NCBI GenBank assembly: GCA_030447385.1
Contig: JAUJOY010000001.1
Location: 350,465-414,464, forward strand
Origin: Mycobacteriales bacterium
GTDB lineage: Bacteria > Actinomycetota > Actinomycetes > Mycobacteriales > SCTD01
DNA: 64,000 nt
Reading direction: 5' to 3'
A program made the position numbers and the translations under genes. Each line of letters starts with the position of its first letter. Position 1 is the stretch's first letter. This document shows positions 26,843 to 36,663 of the stretch, piece by piece. The notes beneath the pieces were generated by a model. The model was not told the DNA's origin and did no database searches. It saw nothing but the letters and a program-made list of their open reading frames with translations.

Positions 26843-27050
26843 GGGCTCATCGTCCCCCGCATCGGGCGTCACCTGAGCGGAGGTGGACGGACAGGTCACG
26901 GTCCGCGCCGTCATCTGCGACGATGAGCCCGTACGCCTGCCGTCCCTCACCACCCGCGCCGCCGACCGCACACCCCGTGGACGGCGGCGCGCCGCCTCCG
27001 TACCGCCCCGGTGACCCCGGCGGCGGCACCCAGCGCCCGAGGAGCCTGCT

Positions 27051-28190
27051 GTGACCGACATCGCCTCCCTCCCCGCCCTTCGGATCTCCACGGGCGGCCC
27101 TGAGCCGGGTGTGGAGCTGGTGCAGCTGCTGACCCCCGAGGGCGAGCGGGTGTTCCATCCCGACTACGCCGTCGACTTCACCGACGAGCAGTACCGCGCG
27201 CTCTACCGCGACCTCGTCCTCGTCCGCCGCATCGACATCGAGGCGACCGCGCTGCAGCGGCAGGGCGAGCTCGGGATCTGGGCCTCGCTGCTCGGGCAGG
27301 AGGCCGCTCAGGTCGGCAGCGGCCGGGCCATGCGGGAGAAGGACTTCGCCTTCCCGACCTACCGCGAGCACGGTGTCGCGTGGTGCAAGGGCGTCGACCC
27401 GATGAAGCTGATCGGCCTGTTCCGTGGCGTGAGCAACGGCGGTTGGGACCCGCAGGACAAGCGCTTCAATCTCTACTCCATCGTCATCGGCAGCCAGACC
27501 CTGCATGCGACCGGCTACGCGATGGGGATCCTGAAGGACGGCGCCGTCGGCACGCCGGACGGCGAGGCGGTGGTCGCCTACTTCGGGGACGGCGCGAGCA
27601 GCCAGGGCGACGTCAACGAGGCGTTCGTGTGGGCCAGCGTCTACAACGCGCCGGTCGTGTTCTTCTGCCAGAACAACCAGTGGGGCATCTCCACGCCGAC
27701 CGATCACCAGAGCCGGATCCCGCTCTACCAGCGGGCGGAGGGCTTCGGCTTCCCGGGCGTACGCGTCGACGGCAACGACGTGCTCGCCTCGTACGCCGTG
27801 ACCCGCTCTGCGCTGGACGCGGCCCGGACCGGTCAGGGGCCCACCCTGATCGAGGCGTTCACCTACCGGATGGGCGCGCACACGACCTCGGACGACCCCA
27901 CGCGCTACCGGCTCGCGAGCGACCTGGAGGCATGGAAGCTCAAGGATCCGCTCGAGCGCCTGAAGTCCTTCCTCTACAAGCAGCAGATGGTGGACGGCGA
28001 GTTCTTCGACCAGCTGGACAGCGACGCGGACGCGCTGGCCGCCCGCATCCGCAGGGAGACCCTGGCTATGCCCGACCCGTCTGCGACCTCGATGTTCGAC
28101 GACGTCTACGACGAGATGACCCCGGCGCTGCGTGAGCAGCAGGCCTCCCTCGCGCGCTACCTGGTCGGCTTCGCCGAGGCGGTGCAGTGA
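27051..28190 (+). CDS. pdhA: 2-oxo acid dehydrogenase E1 alpha subunit (pyruvate/branched-chain)
   Basis: 379-residue thiamine-diphosphate subunit that decarboxylates a 2-oxo acid and passes the acyl group to the E2 lipoyl arm. The ThDP motif is GDGASSQGDVNEAFVWASVYNAPVVFFCQNN (GDG start, NN end). The text LVRRIDIEATALQRQGELGIWASLLGQEAAQVGSG and FPTYREHGVAWCKGVDP are typical of actinobacterial PDH/BKDH E1alpha. GTG start at 27051, GAGGAG about 10 nt upstream. Followed by E1beta with overlapping stop/start and E2 one base further on: a standard three-gene operon. Sequence alone does not separate pyruvate from branched-chain specificity. Confidence 0.94.
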   Translation: MTDIASLPALRISTGGPEPGVELVQLLTPEGERVFHPDYAVDFTDEQYRALYRDLVLVRRIDIEATALQRQGELGIWASLLGQEAAQVGSGRAMREKDFAFPTYREHGVAWCKGVDPMKLIGLFRGVSNGGWDPQDKRFNLYSIVIGSQTLHATGYAMGILKDGAVGTPDGEAVVAYFGDGASSQGDVNEAFVWASVYNAPVVFFCQNNQWGISTPTDHQSRIPLYQRAEGFGFPGVRVDGNDVLASYAVTRSALDAARTGQGPTLIEAFTYRMGAHTTSDDPTRYRLASDLEAWKLKDPLERLKSFLYKQQMVDGEFFDQLDSDADALAARIRRETLAMPDPSATSMFDDVYDEMTPALREQQASLARYLVGFAEAVQ

Positions 28191-29173
28191 TGGCGGTCCT
28201 CACGATGGCCAAGGCGCTCAACACGGCGCTGCGCACGGTCATGGAGTCCGACCCCAAGGTCGTCGTGATGGGTGAGGACGTCGGCAAGCTCGGCGGCGTC
28301 TTCCGGGTGACCGACGGGCTGTGGAAGGACTTCGGCGAGGACCGGGTGATGGACACCCCGCTGGCCGAGTCGGGGATCATCGGCACCGCGATCGGCCTGG
28401 CGCTGCGCGGCTACCGCCCGGTGTGCGAGATCCAGTTCGACGGCTTCGTGTACCCCGCGTACGACCAGATCGTCTCGCAGCTGGCGAAGATCCACGCCAG
28501 GAGCAAGGGCACGGTGAAGATGCCGGTCACGATCCGCATCCCCTTCGGCGGCGGGATCGGGGCGGTGGAGCACCACAGTGAGAGCCCGGAGGCCTACTTC
28601 GCCCACACCGCCGGCCTCAAGGTCGTGGCCTGCTCCTCACCGGCAGACGCCTACGTGATGCTCCAGCAGGCGGTGCGCTGCGACGACCCGGTGGTCTTCT
28701 TCGAGCCCAAGCGGCGCTACTGGGAGAAGGCCGAGGTCGACGTCGCTGCCGACCTCGGCCTGGCCGACCCGCTGTGGCAGGCGCGGGTGGTGCGACCGGG
28801 AGTGGACGTGACGCTGATCGCGTACGGCCCGATGGTGCGCACGTGCCTGGACGCCGCGACGGCGGCGCAGGAGGACGGCCACCACCTCGAGGTCCTCGAC
28901 CTGCGGTCGTTGTCGCCGCTGGACCTCCCCACCGTGCTCGAGTCGGTGCGTCGCACCCGCCGGGCGGTGGTGGTGCACGAGGCGCCCTCCTACGTGGGCC
29001 TCGGCGCCGAGCTCGCTGCCCGGCTGGGCGAGGAGCTCTACTACGAGATGGAGGCGCCGGTGCTGCGGGTGACCGGGTTCGACACGCCCTATCCGCCGTC
29101 CCGGCTGGAGGAGGACTACCTGCCAGACCTCGACCGGGTCCTGCACGCCGTCGACCGCTCGCTGGGCTACTGA
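28190..29173 (+). CDS. pdhB: 2-oxo acid dehydrogenase E1 beta subunit
   Basis: Transketolase-like E1beta of about 327 residues that pairs with the preceding gene to form the alpha2beta2 decarboxylase. Contains MAKALNTALRTVMESDPKVVVMGEDVGKLGGVFRVTDGL, GFVYPAYDQIVSQLAKIHARSKG, IRIPFGGGIGAVEHHSESPEA and a C-terminal DLRSLSPLDLPTVLESVRRTRRAVVVHEAP, all diagnostic. The ATG at 28190 shares one base with the E1alpha TGA (TGATG); a GTG at 28187 is also in frame. The E2 gene begins 1 nt after its stop. Confidence 0.95.
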   Translation: MAVLTMAKALNTALRTVMESDPKVVVMGEDVGKLGGVFRVTDGLWKDFGEDRVMDTPLAESGIIGTAIGLALRGYRPVCEIQFDGFVYPAYDQIVSQLAKIHARSKGTVKMPVTIRIPFGGGIGAVEHHSESPEAYFAHTAGLKVVACSSPADAYVMLQQAVRCDDPVVFFEPKRRYWEKAEVDVAADLGLADPLWQARVVRPGVDVTLIAYGPMVRTCLDAATAAQEDGHHLEVLDLRSLSPLDLPTVLESVRRTRRAVVVHEAPSYVGLGAELAARLGEELYYEMEAPVLRVTGFDTPYPPSRLEEDYLPDLDRVLHAVDRSLGY

Positions 29174-29174
29174 C

Positions 29175-30626
29175 ATGAGCCGGGTGCAGCACTTCCGCCT
29201 GCCCGACCTCGGTGAGGGGCTGACCGAGGCCGAGATCCTGCAGTGGCGGGTGAAGGTCGGTGACGAGGTCACGCTCAACCAGGTGATCGTCGAGGTGGAG
29301 ACGGCGAAGGCCGCCGTCGAGGTGCCTTCGCCGTACGCCGGGATCGTGCACGAGATCCACCACTTGGCCGGTGAGACGGTCGACGTCGGCGCGCCGATCA
29401 TCAGCGTCGACACCGACCCGTCCGGTGCGCGGCTGGAGCCGGCGGCTGAGCGCTTCGCACGGGACCTGGCCGTGGAGGACATGGTGCCTCCGCCACCCGC
29501 CGAGGACGCCGGCGCCCTCATCGGCGAGGTCGGGCCTGGCGGGCGCACCGCCACCCTGGTCGGCTACGGGCCGCGGACGGCGAACGCGAGGCGGCGGCCG
29601 CGCGCGCACGCGAACCCCCGACCATCCCGCCGCACCCGCGGGCAGCCACCGCAGCGCCGCCGCCGGCACGGGTGTCGGCGCTGCAGGTGGGCCAGAGCGC
29701 CGCGGTGCGCGCCGGCGCAGCTCCCGTCCTTGCCAAGCCTCCTGTCCGCAAGCTCGCCAAGGAGCTCGGCGTCGAGCTGTCCCTGCTCACCGGCACCGGC
29801 GCCGGCGGCACGATCAGCCGTGCCGACGTGGAGGCGGCGGCGCGTACCGCCGGCTCCGCTGCGCCGGAGGTATCCGCAGCCCCGGCGGCTCGACCGACCC
29901 CGAGCTACGACCCGGCGACCCGCGAGACGCGGATCCAGATCCGGGGGTGCGCAGGCACACGGCCGCGGCGATGGTGTCCAGCGCTTTCACCGCTCCGCAC
30001 GTGACGGAGTTCCTCACGTGCGACCTCACCGCGACGATGGAGCTGCGGGCGCGGTTGCAGGCGCTGCCGGAGTTCGCGGACATCAAGGTCAGTCCGCTGC
30101 TGTTCGTGGCCAAGGCGCTGCTGCTTGCGGTAGCCCGCCACCCCGAGATCAACAGCAGCTGGGACGAGGCGGCTCAGGAGATCGTGGTCAAGGACTACGT
30201 GCACCTGGGCATCGCCGCGGCCACGCCACGCGGGCTGATCGTGCCCAACATCAAGGACGCCGACCGGCTCCCGCTGCGCGAGCTGGCCCTGGCCCTGCAG
30301 ACGCTGACCGAGACGTCCCGCGCCGGCCGTACCACCCTGCGGACATGACCGGGGGGACGATCACCATCACCAACGTCGGGGCGTTCGGGGTCGACAGCGG
30401 CACCCCGATCCTCAACCCGGGGGAGGCTGCGATCCTGTGCTTGGGTGCGGTGCGCCCGATGCCGTGGGTGGTGCAGGCGGCTGACGGGAGCCAGAGCATC
30501 GCGGTGCGCCAGGTCAGCTGTCGCTGAGCTTCGACCACCGCATGGTCGACCGAGCTGGGCTCGCTGTTCCTGGCCGACATCGCCCGGGTGCTGACAGACC
30601 CGACCACGGCGTTCGCCTGGTCCTAG
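29175..30626 (+). pseudogene. 2-oxo acid dehydrogenase E2 (dihydrolipoamide acyltransferase), multiply frameshifted
   Basis: Acyltransferase core of the complex. Domains in order: a lipoyl domain (FRLPDLGEGLTEAEILQW and the lipoyl-Lys site VETAKAAVEVPSPY) in the first frame to about 29,580; the E1/E3-binding domain (KPPVRKLAKELGVELSLLTGTGAGGTISRADVEAA) in a second frame from ~29,730; the catalytic domain in a third frame (SAFTAPHVTEFLTCDLTATMEL, then HLGIAAATPRGLIVPNIKDADRL); then ITITNVGAFGVDSGTPILNPGEAAIL in another; and the active-site text LSFDHRMVD followed, after a further slip, by FLADIARVLTDPTTAFAWS and TAG. At least five indels are needed. Domains are complete and in the right order, so either recent decay or local sequence errors. 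The TAG is the insertion point of an IS630. Confidence 0.88.
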
Positions 30627-31766
30627 TGGTGCGTCGCTTTATTGGCCTGCTGGAGGCTGCTGCGTGCGCGTGCGACTTTGGCGAGGATGGATTCGGCGGT
30701 AGCGGTCCAGATGTAGGGCTTCGGGTTGTCGTTGGTGACTTCGAGGAACTCCTCGATGCTGACGATGAGTTCGTTGACGCTGCCGAACACCCCGCGGCGC
30801 AGATTCTTGTCGGTGAGGGTGCCAAACCAGTTCTCGACCTGGTTGAGCCAGCTGCTGCTGGTCGGGGTGAAGTGCAGGTGGAACCGCTTGTGTCTGCTCA
30901 GCCAGCGTTGCACCTCGGCGTGCTTGTGGGTGCTGTAGTTGTCCAGGATGACGTGGACCTGCAGGCCCTTGGGGACCTCGGAGTCAATGGTCTTGAGGAA
31001 CGCCAGGAACTCCTGGTGCCGGTGCCGTGGAGGCACTGACCGATGACCCGGCCGGTGAGCACGTCCAGCGCGGCGAACAGGGTGGTGGTCCCGTTGCGCT
31101 TGTAGTCGTGGGTCATGGTGCCGGCCCGCCCTTGGTCATCGGCAGGGTGGCCTGGGTCCGGTCCAGGGCCTGGATCTGGCTCTTCTCGTCCATGCACAGC
31201 ACGACCGCGCGTTCCGGCGGGTGGTCGGGGTAGAGCCCGACGATGTCGATGAGCTTGTCGGTGAAGTGCGGGTCGTTGCTGACCTTGAACGTGGTCACCC
31301 GGTGCGGTTGCAGCCGAGGTCGGACCACACCCGCTGCACCGTGTCCTTGCTGACCCCGACCTGCTCGGCCATCCTTCGGCTCGACCAGTGCGTGTGCCCC
31401 GCCGGTCTGGTGGTCGTGGTCAGCTCCCGATCCGCGCGATCGTCTCCGCCGGGATCGAGGGCTTGCGGCCGCGTCCGGGGGCGACCTTGCCCCAGTCCGT
31501 CAGTCCCTGCTGCTGGAACTGCGCGCGCCACTTGCGCACCGAGACAGCCGTGACCTGATGGCGCGACGCGATCGCGGTGTTCGGCACTCCCGCGGCGGCA
31601 TCGAGCAGCACCGATGCCCGCACGACCTCACGAATGCGCCGCCGTCTTGGACTTCGCCACCCGCTCGAGCACGCGGCGCTGGTGGTCGACATCATCAAGG
31701 GCGCTGCTCCTGCGGTCACACATGAGGATACCGCCTAACCCAACACTCATTTGCACGACACACCAC
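30626..31766 (-). mobile_element. IS630-family insertion sequence (copy 2), inserted in the E2 stop codon
   Basis: A complete element by its ends: outward GTGGTGCGTCG at 30626 and, read inward from 31766, GTGGTGTGTCG (10/11 match), flanked on both sides by TA (30624-30625 and 31767-31768), the duplicated target typical of IS630/Tc1. The transposase runs on the minus strand from about 31719 to a TAG at 30623-30625 whose TA is the target duplication. Pieces: a helix-turn-helix region ([23 protein letters not shown]), the linker [18 protein letters not shown], first Asp in [40 protein letters not shown], second Asp in [20 protein letters not shown] and Glu in SSSWLNQVENWFG. All three DDE blocks are present but at least four single-base frameshifts separate them. 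Confidence 0.9.
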
Positions 31767-31918
31767 TAGCTGGCTGCCTGCGTCACTGCGGGTGCCGTTC
31801 GGGTGACATGCCGTTGACGCGAACGGGCGATTGCGGTTCGCTCCGTGAACGTCCGATCACCCGCCGGGCGACCCACATCGGCACCACCCTGCCGACGGTC
31901 CAGGAGAACAGGAAGCGC

Positions 31919-33802
31919 ATGCGCACACAGCTCAGTCGACTCGGGAAGATCACCGCCCTCACCGGAGCCGGTGTTCTCATGGCGGCGTCCGCCGCAGTAG
32001 CGCACGTCGAGCCGCTCGACGACGGTGCGATCGACAACGCGAAGGCAACCCACGGGCACGACCAGAAGCAGCACGGCGAGCAGGAGGGGCATCTGGCCGC
32101 GAAGGCGGAGGGTCCTCTGAGCGTCGTCAGCAAGCTCGGCCTGAAGAACGTCGAACCCGGGAAGATCGCCGACGTCGGCGTGCTCGGCACGACTGCCTAC
32201 CTGGCCGCTTGGGGTGGCCAGACCTGCAAGTACAACGGCGTGCACGTCGTCGACATCTCGGACGTGACGAAGCCCCGGGAGATCGCCTTCATCAACTCCA
32301 AGGAGGGCAGCTACTCCGGCGAGGGCGTGCAGGCTCTCCCGATCAGCACATCCGCGTTCACCGGTGACATCCTGGTGACCAACAACGAGCAGTGCAAGCC
32401 GGGGGTCGGGTTCGGCGGCATCAACATCTACGACGTGACCAACCCGGCGCACCCCACGCCTCTGACCGTCGGCTTCGGCGACGACACGGCAACCCCGGGC
32501 CAGGGGAAGAAGGCTGCCCACGAGACGCACAGCGTCTTCGCCTGGGACGCCGGCGACCGTGCGTACGCGGCCATGGTGGACAACGAGGAGGCCAAGGACG
32601 TCGACATCGTCGACATCACCGACCCGAAGAAGCCGGTCCTCATCGCCGAGTACGACCTGGCCAAGTCCTTCCCGCAGATCCGGCAGGCCACGCCCTCGAA
32701 CCTCACCGAGGTGTTCCTGCACGACCTGGTCGTGAAGCAGATAGGAGAGCGGTTCGTGATGCTGGCGTCCTACTGGGACGGCGGCTACGTGAAGCTGGAC
32801 GTGACAAACCCGACGGCCGCGAGCTACCTCGGGGACAGCGATTTCACGGACCCCGACCCTGAGGCCGCGGAGAGCGGGCTCGTCGTCCCGCCGGAAGGCA
32901 ACGCCCACCAGGCGGAGTTCACGAAGGACAACGCCTTCGTGATCGGCGCCGACGAGGACTTCTCGCCGTACGCGCTGAACGCGGCCAACGTCACCGACGG
33001 CACGAACATCGATGCGGGTCAGGGCAGCGACACGGTCAAGCTGGCCGAGGGCCAGACGATCACCGGGCAGTCGGTGTTCGTAGGGCGGGCGTGCAACGGC
33101 GACCCGGCCGTCCCCGTGGGGAACGGCACGCAGATCGCCGTCGTCGAGCGCGGCCTGTGCACATTCACCGAGAAGGTCACCAACGTCCTCGCGGCGGGCG
33201 GCTTCGACGCGGTGCTGGTCTTCAACCGCACGGCCTCCGACGGCTGCAACGGCTCCCTCGGCATGAGCGTCGAGGGCAACATCCCGGCCTTCGGCGTGGC
33301 GCCCCGCGGACAGGGCTTCGCGATCTTCGGAGCCACGTACGACGACGCGGCCTGCCTTGCCGGAGACGGGACGCAGCTGGCTCCCATCACCCTGGGCGCC
33401 ACCGGCGACACGCTCACCTTCTCGTCGTACTTCGACGGCTGGGGATACGTGCACCTGTACAGGAACAACGGCGGCAAGATGGCCGAGCTCGACACCTACG
33501 CCGTCCCGGAGGCGCACGATCCCGCCTTCGCCAACAAGTCCGGGGACCTGTCGGTCCACGAGGTCGCGACCTCGGCGAAGGACGCCCGGGTCGGCTACCT
33601 GTCGTACTACGCCGCCGGCCTGCGGGTGATCGAGCGCGTCGGCGACGAGCTCGTGGAGAAGGCCGCCTTCATCGACCAGGGCGGCAACAACTTCTGGGGC
33701 GTGGAGGTCTTCTCCCAAGGAGGCAGGGAGTACGTCGCCGCGTCGGATCGCGACCGCGGTCTGTACATCTTCGAGTACAAGCCGGTGAACCCGACCCCGT
33801 AG
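31919..33802 (+). CDS. Exported LVIVD-repeat protein with inserted PA domain
   Basis: 627-residue secreted protein. ATG at 31919 (AGGAAG upstream) gives a signal peptide RLGKITALTGAGVLMAASAAVA. The body is built of LVIVD-type beta-propeller repeats: YNGVHVVDISDVTKPREIAF, GGINIYDVTNPAHPTPL, DVDIVDITDPKKPVLIAEYDL, GYVKLDVTNPTAASYLGDS. A protease-associated (PA) domain is inserted at about residues 365-500 (ALRRG-like text VVERGLCTFTEKVTNVLAAGGFDAVLVFNR; then IPAFGVAPRGQGFAIF). The propeller closes with SVHEVATSAKDARVGYLSYYAAGLRVIE and ends YIFEYKPVNP. Expected extracellular binding or scaffold role; no protease catalytic residues are seen. A strong hairpin terminator follows. Confidence 0.9.
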   Translation: MRTQLSRLGKITALTGAGVLMAASAAVAHVEPLDDGAIDNAKATHGHDQKQHGEQEGHLAAKAEGPLSVVSKLGLKNVEPGKIADVGVLGTTAYLAAWGGQTCKYNGVHVVDISDVTKPREIAFINSKEGSYSGEGVQALPISTSAFTGDILVTNNEQCKPGVGFGGINIYDVTNPAHPTPLTVGFGDDTATPGQGKKAAHETHSVFAWDAGDRAYAAMVDNEEAKDVDIVDITDPKKPVLIAEYDLAKSFPQIRQATPSNLTEVFLHDLVVKQIGERFVMLASYWDGGYVKLDVTNPTAASYLGDSDFTDPDPEAAESGLVVPPEGNAHQAEFTKDNAFVIGADEDFSPYALNAANVTDGTNIDAGQGSDTVKLAEGQTITGQSVFVGRACNGDPAVPVGNGTQIAVVERGLCTFTEKVTNVLAAGGFDAVLVFNRTASDGCNGSLGMSVEGNIPAFGVAPRGQGFAIFGATYDDAACLAGDGTQLAPITLGATGDTLTFSSYFDGWGYVHLYRNNGGKMAELDTYAVPEAHDPAFANKSGDLSVHEVATSAKDARVGYLSYYAAGLRVIERVGDELVEKAAFIDQGGNNFWGVEVFSQGGREYVAASDRDRGLYIFEYKPVNPTP

Positions 33803-33813
33803 CAGCGCTCGCC

Positions 33814-33852
33814 CACAGGGCCCGCACCCCAGCCCGGGGTGCGGGCCCTGTG
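33814..33852 (+). terminator. Strong hairpin terminator after the LVIVD/PA gene
   Basis: Perfect 17-bp stem (CACAGGGCCCGCACCCC pairs with GGGGTGCGGGCCCTGTG) with a 5-nt loop, beginning 11 nt after the stop codon. There is no T-run, as is common in high-GC actinomycetes. Confidence 0.85.
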
Positions 33853-33962
33853 CTGTGCGCAGTCCTTGACGAGAGGCAGATCACCCCGGCTGTCAGGAGT
33901 GAAAAGGCCGGATGCCCATGTTGTACGGGGTGTCACAGCAACGCTCAACCGAGGGATCCGCA

Positions 33963-34109
33963 ATGAGCATCTTCCGCAAGATCCGTACCCGGCCCGCTAA
34001 CCGCTCGGCAACCTCCAGCCGGCGCACGACGAACGACATCGGCCGCGCCCTGTCGCTCGCGCCCACCCGCGCCAGCCGCGAGGAGCTCCTGCTCCTGCTG
34101 AACCGCTGA
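33963..34109 (+). CDS. Small basic protein, 48 residues
   Basis: ATG at 33963 with GAGGG about 8 nt upstream opens a 48-codon frame: SIFRKIRTRPANRSATSSRR at the basic N-terminus and SREELLLLLNR at the end. Arg-rich first half and leucine-rich helix at the C-terminus resemble small conserved actinobacterial proteins of unknown role. The frame could extend to 33912, but the ribosome binding site favours the inner ATG. It lies between two strong hairpins, so it may have its own transcript. Confidence 0.6.
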   Translation: MSIFRKIRTRPANRSATSSRRTTNDIGRALSLAPTRASREELLLLLNR

Positions 34110-34123
34110 CCGCTGACCGCTGA
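34103..34123. repeat. Three tandem CCGCTGA units
   Basis: The heptamer CCGCTGA occurs three times in direct succession, covering the last codons and stop of the small protein gene; a fourth diverged unit follows. Possible slippage tract, no known role. Confidence 0.6.
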
Positions 34124-34268
34124 CCCCTGATCCGGGTCGCAGCGAGCACCACTGCACACATCGTGATCCATTTCGCGAGCTCCCCCGTTCAGCACCCTGA
34201 TCGCTGGCTCCGCAACGATCAGGATGTGTGCGGGCGTGCCCGCCGCGACAAGACCAGTCACGACATGA

Positions 34269-34301
34269 CGAAGGCCCGCCCCACTCGGGGGCGGGCCTTC
34301 G
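34269..34301. terminator. Perfect 14-bp hairpin terminator
   Basis: CGAAGGCCCGCCCC pairs with GGGGCGGGCCTTCG around a 5-nt loop. It lies 17 nt downstream of the DUF6458 stop (minus strand) and downstream of the small plus-strand gene, so it can serve both directions. Confidence 0.8.
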
Positions 34302-34317
34302 GTTGTGCCGGGGCGAC

Positions 34318-34533
34318 CTAGTAGACGTCGCGCTCCCGGGTGACGACGCGGTCCTCGACGACCCCGCGGTCACGGCGCCCGAAGACCAGCATGGTCATCA
34401 GCAGCCCGATGGCGCCGGCGACCATGAGGATGAACCCGATCACGTTGATGTCGAGGCCGCTGACCGAGGCGTTGACCGCGAAGGCCAAGATCGCGCCGAG
34501 GGCGAGCAGGAAGACGCTGACGCCGATACCCAT
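34318..34533 (-). CDS. DUF6458 family small membrane protein
   Basis: 71 residues with two membrane helices: IGVSVFLLALGAILAFAV and INVIGFILMVAGAIGLLMTML, linked by a short loop with NASVSGLDIN, then a charged cytoplasmic tail (GRRDRGVVEDRVVTRERDVY). This layout and text are those of the actinobacterial DUF6458 family, function unknown. ATG at 34533 is preceded by GGGAGGG. Convergent with the small upstream gene; shared hairpin terminator. Confidence 0.85.
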   Translation of the reverse strand: MGIGVSVFLLALGAILAFAVNASVSGLDINVIGFILMVAGAIGLLMTMLVFGRRDRGVVEDRVVTRERDVY

Positions 34534-34704
34534 GGTGGTTCCCTCCCGAGAAGGGCGGCAGCCGGTGCGGCCGCGCTGACATGTGATCTACCCCGCACGA
34601 GCGGCCGCGACACCCACCCGAAAGGGTCATTCGCGCTGCCCGACCGGGCTACTGGGGGGGTTGTGTGCCCCAAACCGCCCCAACGTCACCCTTCGGGCGC
34701 GCTG

Positions 34705-36537
34705 TCAGAAGGCCGCCTCGTCGAGGTCCATCAGCGACAGGTCGGTCGCCTGCGCCACGATGCGCTTCGCCGTCAGCTCGGGCAGCACCGAGACCGCGAA
34801 CCAGCGTGCGCTGGCGACCTTGCCCTCGTAGAACGCCCGGTCGCGTGACGACGCCTCCGGCAGCTTCTGCAGGGCCACCACCGCCTGGCGGAGCAGGAGC
34901 CACGCGATCACCAGGTCCCCGACCGCCATGAGCAGCCGGGTGGTGTTGAGCCCGACCTTGTAGATGGAGCTCGGGTCCTCCACCGACGCCATCAGGTCCG
35001 CGACCATGGACCCGTTGATCGCCTGCACGTCCTCGGCGGCCTGGGCGAGCAGCTCGCGCTCGCGGGTCAGCTGGCCTCCCGGGTCGCCCTTGCTGAACTC
35101 CTGGATGTCGGTCAGCAGCTTGGTGAACGCCGTCCCCTTGTCCCGCACGATCTTGCGGAAGAAGAAGTCGAGCCCCTGGATGGAGGTCGTCCCCTCGTAC
35201 AGGGTGTCGATCTTCGCGTCCCGGATGTACTGCTCGATCGGGTAGTCCTGGGTGAAGCCCGAGCCGCCGAAGACCTGGAGCGAGGTCGCGAGCAGCTCGT
35301 AGGACTTCTCCGAGCCGTAGCCCTTCACGATCGGCAGCAGGAGGTCGTTGAGGCGGACGGCCAGGTCGTCCACGTCCCCGGCGTGCGCCGACAGCTCGAC
35401 CTGGTCCTGCACCGACGCGGTGTACATCACGAGCGCGCGCATACCCTCGGCCCATGCCTTCTGGCGCATGAGCATGATCCGCACGTCCGGGTGGTGGCTG
35501 ATCGTCACGCGCGGCGCGGTCTTGTCGGTCATGCGCGTGAGGTCCGCCCCCTGCACGCGGGTCCGCGCGTACTCGACGGAGTTGAGGTAACCCGTGGACA
35601 GCGTGGCGATGGCCTTCGTGCCGACCATCATCCGGGCGTACTCGATGATCTGGAACATCTGCGCGATGCCGTTGTGGACGTCGCCGACGAGGGTGCCGAC
35701 GGCGGGGTGGCGCTCGCCGAAGGTCAGCTCGCAGGTGGTGGAGACCTTGAGCCCCATCTTCTTCTCGACGTTGGTGACGTACACGCCGTTGCGCTCGCCG
35801 AGGGTTCCGTCCTCGTTCACCAGGAGCTTCGGCACGAGGAACAGCGACAGGCCCTTGGTCCCCGGCCCGCCGGCCCCCTCCACGCCCACCGGCCGGGCCA
35901 GCACCAGGTGGAAGATGTTCTCCGGCCAGTCCCACTCCGCGCTGGTGATGAAGCGCTTGACCCCCTCGAGGTGCCAGGTGCCGTCCGGCTGCGGAGTCGC
36001 GGTGGCGCGGCCCGCGCCGACGTCGGAGCCGGCATCGGGCTCGGTCAGCACCATCGTGCCGCCCCAGTTGCGCTCGATCGCCAGCTCGGCGAACCGCTTC
36101 TGGGCCGGGGTGCCGTTGCGGTGCAGGATCTGTGCGAAGGCCGGGCCCGCCGCGAACATGTAGATGGCGGGGTTGGCCCCCAGGACCATCTCGGAGAACG
36201 CCCAGACAAGCGAGGGCGGAGCGCCGATGCCCCCGACGTCCGTCCCGAGGGGGAAGGTGTCCCAGCCCCCGTCGACGTAGGCCTGGTAGCTCTGCAGGAA
36301 GCTCGGCGGCATCGTGACCGTGCCGGTAGCCGGGTCGAAGAGCGGCGGGTTGCGGTCGGAGTCGGTGAAGGAGGCGGCCAGGTCGTTGCTCGCCAGCCGC
36401 TCGACCTCGCGGAGCAGGTCCTTGGCGGAGTCGACGTCGAGCTGGGCGAACGGCCCGGTGCCGAGACTGCTCTCCGCGCCGAAGACCTCGAAGAGGTTGA
36501 ACTCGATGTCGCGCAGGTTGCTCTTGTAGTGACCCAT
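34705..36537 (-). CDS. Acyl-CoA dehydrogenase (long FadE5-like form)
   Basis: 610-residue FAD enzyme that introduces the alpha-beta double bond of acyl-CoA in fatty-acid breakdown. Family text: [19 protein letters not shown] at the start (characteristic of the long actinobacterial type), [35 protein letters not shown], then the catalytic Glu in [20 protein letters not shown]. The C-terminal ~130 residues are the extra domain of this long subfamily. ATG at 36537 with GGGAG upstream. Tandem 15-bp near-palindromes 37-75 bp upstream are probable operator sites. Confidence 0.94.
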   Translation of the reverse strand: MGHYKSNLRDIEFNLFEVFGAESSLGTGPFAQLDVDSAKDLLREVERLASNDLAASFTDSDRNPPLFDPATGTVTMPPSFLQSYQAYVDGGWDTFPLGTDVGGIGAPPSLVWAFSEMVLGANPAIYMFAAGPAFAQILHRNGTPAQKRFAELAIERNWGGTMVLTEPDAGSDVGAGRATATPQPDGTWHLEGVKRFITSAEWDWPENIFHLVLARPVGVEGAGGPGTKGLSLFLVPKLLVNEDGTLGERNGVYVTNVEKKMGLKVSTTCELTFGERHPAVGTLVGDVHNGIAQMFQIIEYARMMVGTKAIATLSTGYLNSVEYARTRVQGADLTRMTDKTAPRVTISHHPDVRIMLMRQKAWAEGMRALVMYTASVQDQVELSAHAGDVDDLAVRLNDLLLPIVKGYGSEKSYELLATSLQVFGGSGFTQDYPIEQYIRDAKIDTLYEGTTSIQGLDFFFRKIVRDKGTAFTKLLTDIQEFSKGDPGGQLTRERELLAQAAEDVQAINGSMVADLMASVEDPSSIYKVGLNTTRLLMAVGDLVIAWLLLRQAVVALQKLPEASSRDRAFYEGKVASARWFAVSVLPELTAKRIVAQATDLSLMDLDEAAF

Positions 36538-36573
36538 GGCGAGGGCTCCCGGTTCTCTGCGGACCCGCCAGGG

Positions 36574-36612
36574 CTACCGGCGAGTAACACCCACATGCTA
36601 CCCGCCGGTAAC
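36574..36612. promoter_or_regulatory. Tandem 15-bp near-palindromic operators upstream of acyl-CoA dehydrogenase
   Basis: CTACCGGCGAGTAAC at 36574-36588 and CTACCCGCCGGTAAC at 36598-36612 match at 12 of 15 positions, are each nearly self-complementary (consensus CTACCSGCSRGTAAC), and start 24 bp apart. Position and symmetry suit a TetR-type repressor of fatty-acid degradation; the regulator's identity is inference. Confidence 0.6.
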
Positions 36613-36663
36613 CCAGCCACGCAGCCGATTCGCTCACACCTGTGCGGCCGAACTCCCTGCTGT

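Noticed and set aside
34103-34123. Regulatory iteron array (three CCGCTGA units)
   Set aside because: Only three contiguous units covering a stop codon; more likely slippage than binding sites.
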